DNA of 64,000 nt. Source: Gammaproteobacteria bacterium (GTDB taxonomy: Bacteria > Pseudomonadota > Gammaproteobacteria > Arenicellales > UBA868). Each line of letters begins with the position of its first letter. The stretch's first letter is position 1. The stretch lies in assembly GCA_022450155.1 (NCBI GenBank), contig JAKUQR010000008.1, positions 62,001 through 126,000 on the forward strand, written 5' to 3'. Shown one piece after another: positions 19,687-29,313 of this stretch. The position numbers were made by a program, and so were the translations under genes. The notes beneath the pieces are model-generated. The model worked only from the letters and a program-made list of their open reading frames with translations. It was not told the origin of the DNA and did not search any database.

Positions 19687-21051
19687 ATGAATGCGTTGGA
19701 AAGGCGCTCGGTGGTGGCGCTTTCGTCGCTTATGGGATTGAGGATGTTTGGGTTATTCCTGATCCTGCCGGTATTTGTGCTTTACGCCCCGGGACTTGAG
19801 GGCGCGACGCCGTTAACGGTGGGTATTGCATTGGGCGCCTATGGACTGACGCAGGCTGTGCTGCAGGTGCCATTCGGGATGCTGTCGGATCGCTATGGGC
19901 GAAAGCGGATGCTGAGTATAGGGTTGTTGCTGTTTGTATTCGGCAGTGTCGTCGCGGCGCTGTCCAGCAGTATCGAGGGCATTATTTTGGGTCGCGCGAT
20001 TCAGGGCACCGGCGCTATATCGGCAGTTGTGTTGGCCACGTTGTCGGATCTGACCAGAGAGCAAACGCGAACCAAAGCGATGGCCGTGGTCGGTGTGAGT
20101 ATCGGCTTCTCATTTCTACTTGCGCTGATGTTGGGTTCCTCGCTGGTTCAGTGGCACGGTCTTTCCGGATTATTCTGGATCACCGCCTGTCTTGCGGCTG
20201 CAGCCGTGTTAGTCGTATGGCTGACGGTACCGACTGCGACTCGTGTTTCGGCATCTGTCGAGATCCAACCCGTTCGCAGCCAGATCAGTGCTGTGTTGTT
20301 TAACCGCCAGTTGCAGGGTTTGAATCTGGGGATATTTGTTTTGCACATGACACTGATGGCACTTTTCATTGCTGTGCCTGTCGGCTTGCGTGACATCCTA
20401 GATCTGGTTTCAGCGAGTCACTGGCAGTTTTATGTGCCAGTCTTGGTGTGTTCAGTGTTCGGCATGGTGCCGTTGCTGATTTATGGGATGCGACGGCACA
20501 GAACATTTGCTGTGTTCCGTCTCGCAATAGCACTGCTGCTCGCTGCACAACTGATCCTGATCATCGGGACGGATCAGGTTGCGTTTCTCATCGCCGGCGT
20601 CTGGTTGTTCTTTGTGGGTTTTAACCTACTCGAGGCCATGTTGCCGTCGCTGATGTCACGGCTCGCCCCGGCGGCAAGCAAAGGGACCGCACTGGGTATC
20701 TACAATACGTTCCAGTTTTTGGGGGTGTTTGCAGGCGGCGTTGTTGGTGGACTTATGTATGGTACGTGGGGTGTGGCCGGTGTCTATGGGTTTGCTGCGT
20801 GTGCTGTGTTCGTATGGCTGGTGTTGGCTTTAAGTACTTCGGCCCCGGTGTTGCTGGAAAGTTTGACGCTGCGTCTGGCAGATACCGCTGATCAGGAACA
20901 GAGCGATGTCCTGCAGCGATTGAGTCAGGCGCCAGGGGTACGCGAAGCCGTAATCCTTCCGGGACGAGATCTGGTCTATCTGAAGGTCGACCCAGCAGAG
21001 GTTGACGAGGATGCCCTACGAGAAATAGATGGCGTAGTAGCTGTTGACTAG
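19687..21051 (+). CDS. MFS transporter, YajR type, with C-terminal YAM-like domain
   Basis: The protein has 454 aa, the same length as E. coli YajR. It has twelve hydrophobic segments and the MFS motif A sequence DRYGRKRML near residue 67. After the last helix come residues about 385-454, a soluble domain with DVLQRLSQAPGVREAV and RDLVYLKVDPAEVDEDAL. This is the pattern of the YAM (ferredoxin-like) domain of YajR. Substrate unknown; probably a proton-driven exporter in the inner membrane. It is divergent from uvrA, and ssb follows after the pseudogene region. Confidence 0.85.
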   Translation: MNALERRSVVALSSLMGLRMFGLFLILPVFVLYAPGLEGATPLTVGIALGAYGLTQAVLQVPFGMLSDRYGRKRMLSIGLLLFVFGSVVAALSSSIEGIILGRAIQGTGAISAVVLATLSDLTREQTRTKAMAVVGVSIGFSFLLALMLGSSLVQWHGLSGLFWITACLAAAAVLVVWLTVPTATRVSASVEIQPVRSQISAVLFNRQLQGLNLGIFVLHMTLMALFIAVPVGLRDILDLVSASHWQFYVPVLVCSVFGMVPLLIYGMRRHRTFAVFRLAIALLLAAQLILIIGTDQVAFLIAGVWLFFVGFNLLEAMLPSLMSRLAPAASKGTALGIYNTFQFLGVFAGGVVGGLMYGTWGVAGVYGFAACAVFVWLVLALSTSAPVLLESLTLRLADTADQEQSDVLQRLSQAPGVREAVILPGRDLVYLKVDPAEVDEDALREIDGVVAVD

Positions 21052-21068
21052 TTAGCCTGTTAACGCAG

Positions 21069-21690
21069 CTAAAGAGGTGGCCGTTTGGCTGAAATTTCAA
21101 ACCATCGCCCGGCTGCCTCCTCAAATGCCACAGCAGCCCTGAACACGTCCTTGTCACAGTAGGTTCTGCCGACCACCTGAATGCTCGTGGGTATACCGTT
21201 TGAGGCTCTACCGCTCGGCAAGGTCAGAACTGGACAGCGGCTCATGGTGTTAAATGGTGAAGTCATAACCCACCCAAGCATGGGGTTAACTTGCTTACCA
21301 TTTATGCATACTGAATCCTATGACTGGTCAAAATCGGCGGGTACTGCAGGCAAGGCAGTGGTCGGACAAATAAGTACGTTGTGTTTTTCCAGGATAGGTC
21401 CCAGGGTGGCATACATACTGTTTGCAACTTCCAGTGTGGGTACAAAATCTACCGCTTCAGAGTCTCGTCCCTTTTCGGCAAATGTCCGAGCATAGGTGGT
21501 TAACTGATCGCCGTGAGTCTCTAGTAGTACCGACAGTGATGCACCAAATAGGTGTTCCAGATAGGTGAGACCGGTATCGAGTGCATCGTGAGTCCAGCCG
21601 AGATCCACTTCTTCTATGGTTGCACCCAGGCTGCGGAAGATAGCCAGTGCAGCGCATAGTTTTTAAAAACTGTATTTACAGGTCGCTGAT
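21069..21690 (-). pseudogene. Amidase-family C-terminal remnant, interrupted by an amber stop
   Basis: The minus strand encodes the C-terminal half of an amidase-signature-family protein: [49 protein letters not shown] and, further down, GIPTSIQVVGRTYCDKDVFRAA, which is the typical GatA/amidase end. An in-frame TAG at 21318-21320 breaks the frame; coding similarity continues in the same frame on the other side to the normal end at 21069. The N-terminal half with the Ser-Ser-Lys catalytic residues is missing. The upstream end fuses to a fragment of an ABC ATPase gene. It is a decayed gene between the YajR-like gene and ssb. Confidence 0.8.
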
Positions 21691-21958
21691 GTGGAGGAAG
21701 CGGGCTGATGTCATCACCATCGAGCAGGATTGCGGCCCTCAGTGGGGTGGTCGAAACCGGCTACTAGCCGCAATAGCGTTGTCTTACCACAACCAGATGG
21801 TCCAAGGAGTGTAAAAACTCGTTCTGGTTGATCGAGACTGAAACCTGATCTAATGCTGTGACAGGTTGGTCGGTTTGGGCGCCAAAAACCTTTTTGACGG
21901 CTCTAACGTCAACTGCTACTTCAGTACTCAATTCGACGGTCCTCCTCAGTGCCAACAT
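21690..21958 (-). pseudogene. ABC transporter ATPase (PotA-like) N-terminal remnant with frameshifts
   Basis: An ORF starting at 21958 gives [23 protein letters not shown] and then loses frame. In the next frame the Walker A region reads [20 protein letters not shown], a stop follows, and a third frame gives [22 protein letters not shown]. This is the order found in spermidine/putrescine-type (PotA) ATPases, so at least two frameshifts have broken the gene before it is cut at about 21690 and joined to the amidase remnant. No intact transporter partner is nearby. Confidence 0.8.
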
Positions 21959-22074
21959 TCACGACTCAAGTAGCCCGGTTTAAAAAGGATCCAGTTGTTT
22001 GAGCAGATTCTAGGGCAGCGGGCGTAATTTCCATGGACTCAACACTGTACTCGAATATATGGTGACTGTAATCT

Positions 22075-22088
22075 GTGCGTTAACGCAC
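22075..22088. promoter_or_regulatory. Perfect 14-bp palindrome upstream of ssb
   Basis: GTGCGTTAACGCAC reads the same on both strands. It ends 22 bases before a TATACT (22111-22116) that is a possible ssb -10 element, so it could be an operator in the promoter region. No known regulator consensus was recognised. Confidence 0.35.
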
Positions 22089-22212
22089 TTTAATCGATTG
22101 GAATCAGCGTTATACTCAGATTTGGAGGTTTGCAATAGGTTCAGTGGTTTTGGGCTGGCAAAATGACCAGGAAGCACTGAGATCAACCAAAAAGACGAAG
22201 CTGGAGAGCGCT

Positions 22213-22665
22213 ATGGCCAGAGGAGTAAATAAAGCAATCATCGTGGGTAATCTGGGACGGGATCCAGAAGTCCGTTATTCAGCCAGTGGCAGCGCGATCG
22301 CCAATGTAACTGTTGCAACAACCGACAGCTGGAAAGACCGGCAGTCGGGTGAGCGCCAGGAGCGAACCGAATGGCATCGCGTGGTGTTTTTTAATCGCCT
22401 GGCAGAAATTGCCGGTGAATATCTTAAAAAGGGTTCACAGGTGTTCATTGAGGGACGAATCCAGACCCGAAAGTGGGAGGATAAAGACGGCAACGAGCGC
22501 TGGACGACCGAAATCGTGGCGAACGAGATGCAGATGCTGGGTTCACGCGGTGGCGGCAGTATGTCTGACGGACCGCCGGACGATTCGGGTACTGCGCCGG
22601 CGCCTGGCAGCAGCGGTTCATCGGGCTTCAGTGACTCGGAATTTGATGACGATATCCCGTTTTAG
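22213..22665 (+). CDS. ssb: Single-stranded DNA-binding protein
   Basis: The protein has 150 aa from ATG 22213, which gives the canonical [20 protein letters not shown]; an upstream in-frame start at 22144 adds 23 unrelated residues. The OB-fold covers about residues 5-110 ([21 protein letters not shown]). A Gly/Ser/Pro-rich tail follows, and the acidic tip EFDDDIPF is the site that binds SSB partner proteins. It acts in replication, recombination and repair. GGAG lies 7 bases before the chosen start. Confidence 0.96.
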   Translation: MARGVNKAIIVGNLGRDPEVRYSASGSAIANVTVATTDSWKDRQSGERQERTEWHRVVFFNRLAEIAGEYLKKGSQVFIEGRIQTRKWEDKDGNERWTTEIVANEMQMLGSRGGGSMSDGPPDDSGTAPAPGSSGSSGFSDSEFDDDIPF

Positions 22666-22995
22666 GGAACCAAAACAGTTTCAAACTGAAATTAATTGGG
22701 CGTTTTGAGATTTAAATTCCAGAATTTCTAGATATATCTGAATACTTGATTTGTAGTTCAGTAGGGTCAAGGGTGCCACTGGTAAATTTTCATATGATTA
22801 ATGCTGGGTCGCGTTGCAAAATTCTTAGCACAGTGTTTATAGTTCGCCCCGAGATGGATTAAGTGTCGAGCAGTTTGTATCGCTGGAATCTGTCGAAAAG
22901 AAAGTTAAAACCGGAGGAGATCAAGTCGACGACTGTGATAGAGCCAGTCGCTGTACGCTGTGTTAAAAACTTCCTCATGAAACCCATTGAACGAC
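22666..22995 (+). other. Non-coding gap between ssb and acyl-CoA ligase
   Basis: About 330 bases, AT-rich in the first half. It should contain the promoter for the ligase-transporter cluster. A GGAGGAG near 22913-22919 is too far from the ligase start to serve as its ribosome site and precedes no convincing ORF. No repeats or RNA genes recognised. Confidence 0.4.
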
Positions 22996-24942
22996 ATGGT
23001 TAATACCACCTATTCGTCTGCCGAGACGTTTCCACGCTGCCTGCTTGACCAGGCTCAGCGTAATGGTGAAAAGCCAGCGATACGCGAGAAGTACCTTGGC
23101 ATCTGGCAGACATGGACCTGGCGCGAGGTCAGTGAACAGGTGCGGGTACTCGCGTGTGGACTGGCAGCGGTGGGTTTTAAGCGAGGTGACAAGCTTGCAC
23201 TGATCGGTGACAACCGACCACGGCTTTACTGGTCAATGAGCGCAGCCCAGTGTCTGGGTGGCATCCCTGTGCCCATGTACCAGGATTCGGTAGCGGATGA
23301 ACTTCAGTTCGTGGTTGAACACGCTGAGGTACGTTTTGCAGTTGTAGAAGACCAGGAACAGGTCGACAAGCTGCTCGAAATCATGGACCGATGCCCGAAA
23401 CTGGAGTTCATCATTTACTGTAATCCACGAGGTATGCGGAACTATTCGCAGGATTTTCTGATTGATCTTGAAACGGTTCAGCAAAAGGGTAAAGATTTCG
23501 AAAGCAAGAATACGGCGTTCTTTTCGGATGAAATAGACAAAGGCAAGAGCGGTGATGTTGCCTGCATTCTCTATACCTCGGGTACAACGGGAGATCCCAA
23601 AGGGGTTGTTCTGAGTCACGAGAGCCTGATCAAGACTGCGACCAATGCTGCGAACTGGGATCAGCTCACAGCAGACGGAAACGTACTGGCCTATCTGCCA
23701 ATGGCTTGGGTCGGTGACAATCTCTTCTCTTATAGTGAGTCGTACATTGTTGGGTATTGTGTCAACTGTCCTGAAAGTGGTGAAACGGTGCTGAACGATA
23801 TGCGCGAGATCGGCCCGAGTTATTTTTTTGCACCACCGCGAATCTTTGAGAACTTGCTCACCAGCGTCATGATTCGGATGGAGGATGCCGGTGCTATTAA
23901 GCGCAGGATGTTCCACTACTTTATGGCGGTGGCGAAACGTACAGGCACACGAATTCTGGATGGTGAAAGCGTATCGGCAAGCGATAGATTGCTCTACATG
24001 CTGGGCCGATTGCTGGTCTATGGTCCACTGAAGGACATGTTAGGATTTACCCGTATCCGGATGGCTTATACCGCCGGGGAATCTATCAGCCCAGAGTTGT
24101 TTGATTTCTATCGGTCACTCGGTATTAATCTGAAGCAGCTATACGGTCAGACCGAGGCATCCGTCCTCGTAACAATCCAGCCGGATGGTGAAGTGCGTTC
24201 AGATTCGGTTGGTGTACCAGCACCTGATGTCGAGATTGAAATCAGCGACGGTGGGGAAGTCTTATACCGTAGCCCGGGTGTTTTCTTGGAGTACTACAAG
24301 AATCCTGAAGCAACTGCAGAGACCAAGACCGCAGATGGTTGGGTACGCACCGGTGATGCTGGTTACTTCGACAAGGAAGGGTATCTGAAGATCATTGATC
24401 GAGCTGCGGATGTGGGTAAGCTCAATGATGGTTCTATGTACGCACCAAAATATCTGGAGAACAAGCTCAAGTTTTTCCCCCAGATAAAAGAAGCAGTGAC
24501 CTTCGGTCACCAGCAAGACTTTGTGTCTGCTTTTATCAATATTGACCTTGAGGCCATCAGCAACTGGGCGGAGAAGAACGATGTGACCTACGCGAGTTAC
24601 CACGAACTGGCCACAAATGATCGGGTGTCTAGTTTGATTCAGGATTGTGTCGCGTCGGTCAATCAGGAACTGGCCAACGAAGATCAATTCAACACTTCCC
24701 AGATACAGCGTTTTGTCTTGCTCCACAAAGAACTGGATGCGGATGATGGTGAGTTGACCCGAACTCGAAAGGTTCGGCGAAAATTCGTGGCTGAAAAATA
24801 TTCAACGCTGGTCGATGCGTTGTATTCAAATCGAAACAATGTGCATGTCGAAACCGAAGTCACGTTTGAAGATGGCCAAAAAGGCTCGATTGAAGCAGAT
24901 ATAAAAATCTACGACATGCCTACTGCAGAGGCACCAGCCTGA
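22996..24942 (+). CDS. AMP-forming acyl-CoA synthetase (long-chain type)
   Basis: The protein has 648 aa from ATG 22996; an in-frame TTG at 22987 would add three residues. It carries the ANL-family P-loop LYTSGTTGDPKGVVLSH near residue 195, YGQTEASVLVT near 380 and the hinge region TGDAGYFDKEGYLKIIDRA. It activates a carboxylic acid as acyl-AMP and then acyl-CoA. It overlaps the following ABC ATPase gene by one base. Such ligases often travel with branched-chain-type importers; the substrate could be a fatty or aromatic acid and cannot be read from the sequence. Confidence 0.88.
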   Translation: MVNTTYSSAETFPRCLLDQAQRNGEKPAIREKYLGIWQTWTWREVSEQVRVLACGLAAVGFKRGDKLALIGDNRPRLYWSMSAAQCLGGIPVPMYQDSVADELQFVVEHAEVRFAVVEDQEQVDKLLEIMDRCPKLEFIIYCNPRGMRNYSQDFLIDLETVQQKGKDFESKNTAFFSDEIDKGKSGDVACILYTSGTTGDPKGVVLSHESLIKTATNAANWDQLTADGNVLAYLPMAWVGDNLFSYSESYIVGYCVNCPESGETVLNDMREIGPSYFFAPPRIFENLLTSVMIRMEDAGAIKRRMFHYFMAVAKRTGTRILDGESVSASDRLLYMLGRLLVYGPLKDMLGFTRIRMAYTAGESISPELFDFYRSLGINLKQLYGQTEASVLVTIQPDGEVRSDSVGVPAPDVEIEISDGGEVLYRSPGVFLEYYKNPEATAETKTADGWVRTGDAGYFDKEGYLKIIDRAADVGKLNDGSMYAPKYLENKLKFFPQIKEAVTFGHQQDFVSAFINIDLEAISNWAEKNDVTYASYHELATNDRVSSLIQDCVASVNQELANEDQFNTSQIQRFVLLHKELDADDGELTRTRKVRRKFVAEKYSTLVDALYSNRNNVHVETEVTFEDGQKGSIEADIKIYDMPTAEAPA

Positions 24943-25751
24943 TGGCCGCAGTCATGGAAACACGTACGGTTGGCGATGTTGTTCTGAAAGCCGACGAGGT
25001 CACCGTGACCTTTGGTGCGGTGGAGGCGTTAACTGGTGTCAGTTTTGAGGTTAAAGAGCGGGAGATCTTGGCTATCATTGGACCGAACGGCGCAGGCAAA
25101 ACGACGATGCTCAACGTGGTCAACGGGTTTTACCACCCGGATTCGGGCTCAATCACGTTTAAGGGCGAAACCCGGAGTCGTATGCGACCCCATGTGGCTG
25201 CAGCGCAAGGTATCGCACGTACCTTTCAGAATGTGGCCTTGTTCAAGGGTATGAGCACGCTGGACAACATCATGACGGGTCGTAATCTCAAGATGAGTCG
25301 CTGGGCGACGAACATCCTCTCGGCGGCGATCTACTACGGGCCGACGCAAAAGGAAGAGATTGCCCATCGTGAGCATGCCGAACACGTCATCGATTTTCTG
25401 GAGATCCAGTCGATTCGCAAAACACCGGTGGGTAGATTGCCTTATGGGCTTCAAAAGCGTGTGGAATTGGGTCGGGCACTCGCAGCAGAGCCCGATCTGT
25501 TGTTATTGGACGAACCCATGGCCGGGATGAATCTTGAAGAAAAACAGGACATGTGCCGCTTTGTCCTTGACGTGAACGATGAATTCGGCACCACAATAAC
25601 GCTGATTGAGCATGACATGGGTGTGGTTATGGATATCTCCGACCGGGTGGTGGTACTGGACTACGGTAAGAAGATTGCTGAAGGCACCCCGGATGAGATC
25701 AAGAGTAACCAGACAGTCATTGATGCCTACTTGGGCGTTTCGACTGATTAA
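24942..25751 (+). CDS. Branched-chain-type ABC transporter ATPase, LivG-like
   Basis: The protein has 269 aa. Walker A is GPNGAGKTT near residue 47; GIARTFQNVALF is the Q-loop; the signature is LPYGLQKRVELGRAL, and Walker B is LLLLDEPMAGM. The C-terminal LGVSTD-type end follows AYL as in LivG proteins. It powers the importer made of the next four genes. Start ATG overlaps the ligase stop (TGATG). Confidence 0.93.
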   Translation: MAAVMETRTVGDVVLKADEVTVTFGAVEALTGVSFEVKEREILAIIGPNGAGKTTMLNVVNGFYHPDSGSITFKGETRSRMRPHVAAAQGIARTFQNVALFKGMSTLDNIMTGRNLKMSRWATNILSAAIYYGPTQKEEIAHREHAEHVIDFLEIQSIRKTPVGRLPYGLQKRVELGRALAAEPDLLLLDEPMAGMNLEEKQDMCRFVLDVNDEFGTTITLIEHDMGVVMDISDRVVVLDYGKKIAEGTPDEIKSNQTVIDAYLGVSTD

Positions 25752-25787
25752 GTATCATACAAGTGCAGCGGATTAAGGAATAAAGAA

Positions 25788-26756
25788 ATGAACGTTTTGA
25801 ATGCCGTCTTCGTTGCGCCGTTTCTTGATATGGCAGACTCTCCCGCTTTCTTTTTTGAAGTGGTGATTGGCGGGATGATGACAGGGGTCATGTATTCCCT
25901 CGTGGCATTGGGATTTGTGCTGATCTTTAAAGCGTCTTCGGTGTTTAATTTTGCACAAGGCGTATTTGCGCTGTTTGCTGCAATGACACTCGTTGGCCTT
26001 ATGACAGGGACAGTGCCTTTCGCTCTGGATAAGGCTTTGCCCGGAATGCCGGCCTTCGTCGCCATTGTCCTAACGGGTGTGGTCATGGTGGGCCTGGCTT
26101 TTCTGGTTGAGCGGGTCGTGCTTCGGCCAATGGTCAATCAGGATCACATCATTATGTTCATGTCGACCATAGGCATTGCTTTTGTTTTGGAAGGGTTCGG
26201 CGATCTGATGTGGGGCAGTGACGTCAAGCTGCTGGATATCGGCATACCGACAGGAAGTTTCTTTTTTCTCGATATGATGATCCAGATATTTGATCTGTGG
26301 GCCGCTGGTATTGCTGGCGTGCTGGTCCTCAGTTTGGCTGTGTTTTTCCAGAAAACAAGAACAGGCCGAGCACTGAGAGCGGTCGCTGATGATCACCAGG
26401 CAGCACTGTCGGTGGGTATTCCCTTAAAATCGATTTGGGTCATTGTCTGGTCGGTTGCCGGCATTGTCGCCCTAGTGGCGGGAATCATGTGGGGATCGAA
26501 GTCCGGTGTGCAGTTCAGCCTGTCTCTGATTGCTTTGCGCGCGTTACCGGTATTGATCCTGGGTGGCTTCACATCTGTGCCGGGTGCAATTGTTGGTGGA
26601 TTGATCATTGGCGTCGGTGAAAAAGTTGCTGAAGTGTATTGGGGGCCGCTCGTCAATGGCGCGATCGAAACCTGGTTCGCTTATGTGCTTGCGTTGGTAT
26701 TCCTGCTCTTCAGACCACAGGGGCTATTTGGTGAGAAGATCATTGAACGGGTGTAG
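25788..26756 (+). CDS. Branched-chain-type ABC permease, LivH-like
   Basis: The protein has 322 aa with about eight hydrophobic segments. GGMMTGVMYSLVALGFVLIFKASSVFNFAQG near residues 32-62 is the LivH family N-terminal pattern, and RALRAVADDHQAALSVGI is the cytoplasmic coupling loop that contacts the ATPases. It forms half of the membrane channel with the LivM-like protein three bases downstream. Confidence 0.93.
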   Translation: MNVLNAVFVAPFLDMADSPAFFFEVVIGGMMTGVMYSLVALGFVLIFKASSVFNFAQGVFALFAAMTLVGLMTGTVPFALDKALPGMPAFVAIVLTGVVMVGLAFLVERVVLRPMVNQDHIIMFMSTIGIAFVLEGFGDLMWGSDVKLLDIGIPTGSFFFLDMMIQIFDLWAAGIAGVLVLSLAVFFQKTRTGRALRAVADDHQAALSVGIPLKSIWVIVWSVAGIVALVAGIMWGSKSGVQFSLSLIALRALPVLILGGFTSVPGAIVGGLIIGVGEKVAEVYWGPLVNGAIETWFAYVLALVFLLFRPQGLFGEKIIERV

Positions 26757-26759
26757 ACC

Positions 26760-27836
26760 ATGATTTATCGAGAAACAGGACAGTTCAAACCGACATACCA
26801 ATCAGATTCGGCTGTGTTTCCGATTGCCCAGGATCGCTGGGTTGTCATTGCCTTTGTGGCGTTTCTGGCTATAGTGGTGCCATTTTTTGGTAGCGAGTAT
26901 TTGTTCCAGGCGATTTTGGTGCCGGTGTTAATTTATTCGATTGCGGCAATTGGTCTGAATCTGCTCACGGGTTACTGCGGTCAGCTGTCCCTGGGTACTG
27001 GAGGATTTATGGCCGTGGGTGCCGTCGCCTGTTATAAGTTCTCGACAGCTTTTCCTGAAATGAACCTAGTTGTGGTACTACTGCTTTCTGGTGTGGTCAC
27101 AGCCGGTGTCGGCCTGATTTTCGGTGTGCCGTCTTTGCGTATCAAGGGGTTCTATCTGGCGGTCGCAACGCTTGCGGCACAGTTTTTCCTCAACTGGCTG
27201 TTCAACAAGATCGCCTGGTTTCAGAACTACACGCCTTCAGGCACACTCACGATGCCGCCGCGAGAGGTTTTTGGCGTATTGGTAACTAGTGCAGCGGCAC
27301 AGCCGCATCATCGTTACCTATTCTGTCTTGCTGTGGTTGTCATATTGGCGCTTGCGGCAACGAACATAGTGCGTGGCCCGGTAGGCCGAGCCTGGATGGC
27401 CATTCGGGATATGGATATTGCCGCCGAACTGATTGGCTTTCGGCCGTTCCAGACCAAACTGCTCGCGTTCTCTGTCAGTTCGTTTTATGTGGGCATCGCG
27501 GGGGCGTTGGCATTGGCCTTATGGCTGGGTAGCGTTGAAACCGCCGAAGCATTTGATATTAATCAATCATTTCAGGTACTGTTTATGGTCATCATTGGTG
27601 GCTTGGGCAGTATGCTAGGGTCGTTCATCGGCGCAGCATTTATCGTGCTGATGCCAATCGTCCTGACCAACGTGATGGTCTATGGGCTCGGATTTGAGGC
27701 CGTGACCGCCAAGCATTTTGAGTTTATATTCTTTGGTGGACTGATTATTTTCTTTTTGATTGTTGAGCCTCATGGTATAGCGCGGCTTTGGCAGATTGCG
27801 AAAGAAAAGCTGCGCTTATGGCCGTTTCCACATTGA
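26760..27836 (+). CDS. Branched-chain-type ABC permease, LivM-like
   Basis: The protein has 358 aa. The LivM signatures are NLLTGYCGQLSLGTGGFMAVGA near residue 68 and GRAWMAIRDMDIAAELIG near 205, which is the coupling loop. About ten hydrophobic segments are visible. It is the second channel subunit of the importer. Confidence 0.93.
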   Translation: MIYRETGQFKPTYQSDSAVFPIAQDRWVVIAFVAFLAIVVPFFGSEYLFQAILVPVLIYSIAAIGLNLLTGYCGQLSLGTGGFMAVGAVACYKFSTAFPEMNLVVVLLLSGVVTAGVGLIFGVPSLRIKGFYLAVATLAAQFFLNWLFNKIAWFQNYTPSGTLTMPPREVFGVLVTSAAAQPHHRYLFCLAVVVILALAATNIVRGPVGRAWMAIRDMDIAAELIGFRPFQTKLLAFSVSSFYVGIAGALALALWLGSVETAEAFDINQSFQVLFMVIIGGLGSMLGSFIGAAFIVLMPIVLTNVMVYGLGFEAVTAKHFEFIFFGGLIIFFLIVEPHGIARLWQIAKEKLRLWPFPH

Positions 27837-27863
27837 GGCCGATGATGTTTCGAGATGGTGTTC

Positions 27864-27930
27864 TGGAGTAATTAGTGATAGGTAGAAGTGATTGGTATAA
27901 GTAGAGTTAATGGGTAATAGTAGAAGTTAT
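27864..27930 (+). other. Cytosine-free leader before the substrate-binding protein gene
   Basis: There is no C in these 67 bases; the stretch is made of variations on TAGTGAT, GTAGAAGT and GGTAAT. It lies between the LivM-like stop and the binding-protein start, in a genome stretch where C is otherwise about a quarter of bases. The transcript would be almost unstructured. Confidence 0.6.
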
Positions 27931-27957
27931 CAGTTGTTAAACATGATGGAGGTTGAT

Positions 27958-29271
27958 ATGCGTATCAAAAATCTGATGGTTAGTGGGCTCTTAGTAGCAC
28001 TCATCACGAGCCCGTTTGTTGTGAATACGGCGTCGGCAGCAGAACAGATTTACCAAATGGGACTGACGTACCGAACAGGTCCCTATGCACCGAATGGCGT
28101 GCCGTTCGCCAATGGTTTTGCCGACTATCTCACATTGCTGAATGAGCGCGATGGCGGGATTGGTGGCGTACCGATTGTGTACGAAGAGTGTGAGATGGGC
28201 TACAACACCAAGGTGGCTGTCGAGTGCTACGAGAAACTAAAAAGCAATCGACCGGCGGTTGTGATTCCAAACTCGACCGGTGTGACCTACCAGCTGATCC
28301 CCAAAACTGCGGTCGACAAGCTGCCACTGTTGTCAATGGGATACGGGCGTACTTCAGGTGCTGTGGGTACTGTATTTCCCTGGTACTTCAACTTTCCGAC
28401 CACTTACTGGTCACAGGCCACAGCAGTGATCAGCTATATTGGTGCGGAAATGGGTGGGATGGACAAGTTAAAGGGCAAGACAATCGCCCATGTTTTTCAT
28501 AACTCGGCCTATGGTAAGGAAGCCAATCCGACGTTGAAGGTGCTGGCTGAAAAATATGGATATGAGTTGATGTTGCTGGCGGTTGACCACCCGGGTCAGG
28601 AGCAGAAAGCCACGTGGCTGCAGATCCGTAAAAAGCAACCGGATTATGTGTTTATGTCGGGTTGGGGCATTATGAATTCGACCGCGATCAAGGAAGCCGC
28701 GGCCATCAACTATCCCATGGATCGGTTTATTGGCAACTGGTGGTCGGGTTCCGAAAACGATGTACTGCCGGCTGGCGCCGCAGCAAATGGCTATCGATCA
28801 GCGACGTTTCATGCATCCGGTGCCGAAACACCTCTGCACGAAGATATCAAGAAGTACGTGTATGACAAAGGCAAAGGTGCAGGAGATGTAGGTCGGATTT
28901 ACGAGGTTCTCTATATCCGCGGATTGCTGAATCACATTTTTGCCATGGAAGCTGTCAGTAATGCACAGAAACACTTTGGTGTGAAAGTGCCGAGTGGCGA
29001 ACAGGTCCGCTGGGGACTTGAAAACATGCACGTGACAGCGGCTGATTGGGAGCGTTTGGGTTTGCCCGGTTTTGCTGAGATCAAGGTGACTTGTGAAGAC
29101 CATGAAGGCGGTCATCCGGTCTTGTTTCAGCGCTGGGATGCAAGTGCTAAATCGTGGACGGTCATCAGTGACTGGATACCTGTCATGCGGGATGTTGTCC
29201 GGCCGATGATGGAAGCTGACGCAGCGAAGTACGCAGCGGAAAACAACATCACACCACGTGACTGCGGTTGA
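27958..29271 (+). CDS. Periplasmic substrate-binding protein of branched-chain-type ABC importer
   Basis: The protein has 437 aa from ATG 27958, chosen because GGAGG (27948-27952) precedes it with ideal spacing and because it gives a clean signal peptide (MRIKNLMVSGLLVALITSPF, cleavage after ASA). The mature part has the type I periplasmic-binding fold: YEECEMGYNTKVAVECYEKL, GKTIAHVFHNSAYGKEANPTL and a second lobe near MSGWGIMNSTAIKEAAAI. It belongs to the larger LivJ/LivK-like proteins found with acyl or aromatic CoA ligases, so the ligand is probably an organic acid rather than leucine; that is inference from context. Confidence 0.9.
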   Translation: MRIKNLMVSGLLVALITSPFVVNTASAAEQIYQMGLTYRTGPYAPNGVPFANGFADYLTLLNERDGGIGGVPIVYEECEMGYNTKVAVECYEKLKSNRPAVVIPNSTGVTYQLIPKTAVDKLPLLSMGYGRTSGAVGTVFPWYFNFPTTYWSQATAVISYIGAEMGGMDKLKGKTIAHVFHNSAYGKEANPTLKVLAEKYGYELMLLAVDHPGQEQKATWLQIRKKQPDYVFMSGWGIMNSTAIKEAAAINYPMDRFIGNWWSGSENDVLPAGAAANGYRSATFHASGAETPLHEDIKKYVYDKGKGAGDVGRIYEVLYIRGLLNHIFAMEAVSNAQKHFGVKVPSGEQVRWGLENMHVTAADWERLGLPGFAEIKVTCEDHEGGHPVLFQRWDASAKSWTVISDWIPVMRDVVRPMMEADAAKYAAENNITPRDCG

Positions 29272-29313
29272 TAGCTGTTTATAGCGGTATTTGTTGCAGA
29301 TAAGGTAACTGTT

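Noticed and set aside
23233-23916. 227-codon open frame on the minus strand inside the acyl-CoA ligase gene
   Set aside because: It is a shadow of a conserved gene, without ribosome site or homology that I can recognise.
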